Assembly: GCA_030605085.1 (NCBI GenBank)
Contig: JAUWBH010000080.1
Location: 1 to 24,949, forward strand
Direction of reading: 5' to 3'
DNA length: 24,949 nt
From: Promethearchaeota archaeon
Lineage (GTDB): Archaea; Asgardarchaeota; Lokiarchaeia; Sigynarchaeales; SOKP01
Below, one piece after another: positions 24,286 through 24,949 of the stretch (positions within the stretch are counted from its first letter, which is position 1; each line of letters begins with the position of its first letter). The notes under the pieces were generated by a model, which worked only from the letters and a program-made list of their open reading frames with translations, was not told the DNA's origin and did no database searches. The position numbers and the translations under genes are program-made.

Positions 24286-24363
24286 AAGTTGTTAATTTAT
24301 GATAGTTATTTATAAAAAAGGTTTATTATTAAAAATTTTTGCTATTCTAAATACACTCCTTAT

Positions 24364-24383
24364 ATTCAAGTCATTTCTTGAAT
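24364..24383 (-). other. Hairpin in the 16S-tRNA-Ala spacer
   Basis: A 7-bp inverted repeat attcaag/cttgaat with a 6-base loop between 16S rRNA and tRNA-Ala. It could be a processing or termination structure; the T-rich DNA around it fits either. Position-based guess. Confidence 0.3.
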
Positions 24384-24573
24384 AGTCTTAAATTATTATC
24401 AACTAGTCTATTGTAAATAAACCCCTCTTCAAAAAATTTATTTTTTTTAAATAAAATATCCTATAAATTTAATGACAATCTCATGATCTACATTAGCGAG
24501 TATAAAAAAAGTAGGAAAAAGTTTAATAAGAAAAACCCTAATAATTTGTCCCTTTAGATATTGTTTAATAATA

Positions 24574-24949
<376 letters not shown>

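Overview
The window is archaeal chromosome, AT-rich, and most likely from an Asgard archaeon, possibly Lokiarchaeia-like. Archaeal markers are a group II chaperonin (thermosome), multi-OB-fold RPA with a zinc motif, Tsr3, an archaeal OLA1/YchF-type TGS GTPase, intron-containing tRNAs and the 3' end of an archaeal 16S rRNA. The Asgard lean rests on a protein that appears to carry two Roadblock/LC7 domains and on a 16S rRNA gene with no 23S rRNA behind it; it is inference, not proof.

Layout. 1-5209 is mostly housekeeping: a partial HisA/HisF-related barrel protein diverging from RPA, a PfkB sugar kinase, three minus-strand tRNA genes (two broken up by several introns), and the Roadblock protein. 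5210-8674 is a decay zone: a C2H2 zinc-finger remnant, a DUF4062-type gene broken by three frameshifts, an intact tsr3, a small gene with two in-frame stops, and a 5'-truncated second tsr3 in inverted orientation. 8655-11880 holds the thermosome and argH. 11936-14186 has a zinc-ribbon gene overlapping a possible membrane ORF, then a tight three-gene operon of unknown function.

Roughly 14190-21890 is an integrated mobile element, probably a rolling-circle plasmid or virus. On the minus strand it has a truncated gene, a membrane-anchored HerA/VirB4-like ATPase, a multi-span membrane protein and a HUH replication initiator preceded by an iteron-like array. These backbone genes look visibly richer in G+C than the rest. 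Two AT-rich cargo genes that look defensive sit within it: a Ymh-type HEPN protein flanked by a 17-bp direct repeat, and an ABC-type ATPase fused to a Schlafen-like AlbA_2 domain. The distal end abuts a 5'-truncated transposase.

22592-24949 returns to the core genome: a TGS GTPase with no ATG/GTG/TTG start, a 57-residue membrane protein, tRNA-Ala with two introns, and the 3' end of 16S rRNA. tRNA-Ala sits in the usual archaeal spacer position, but no 23S rRNA follows it.
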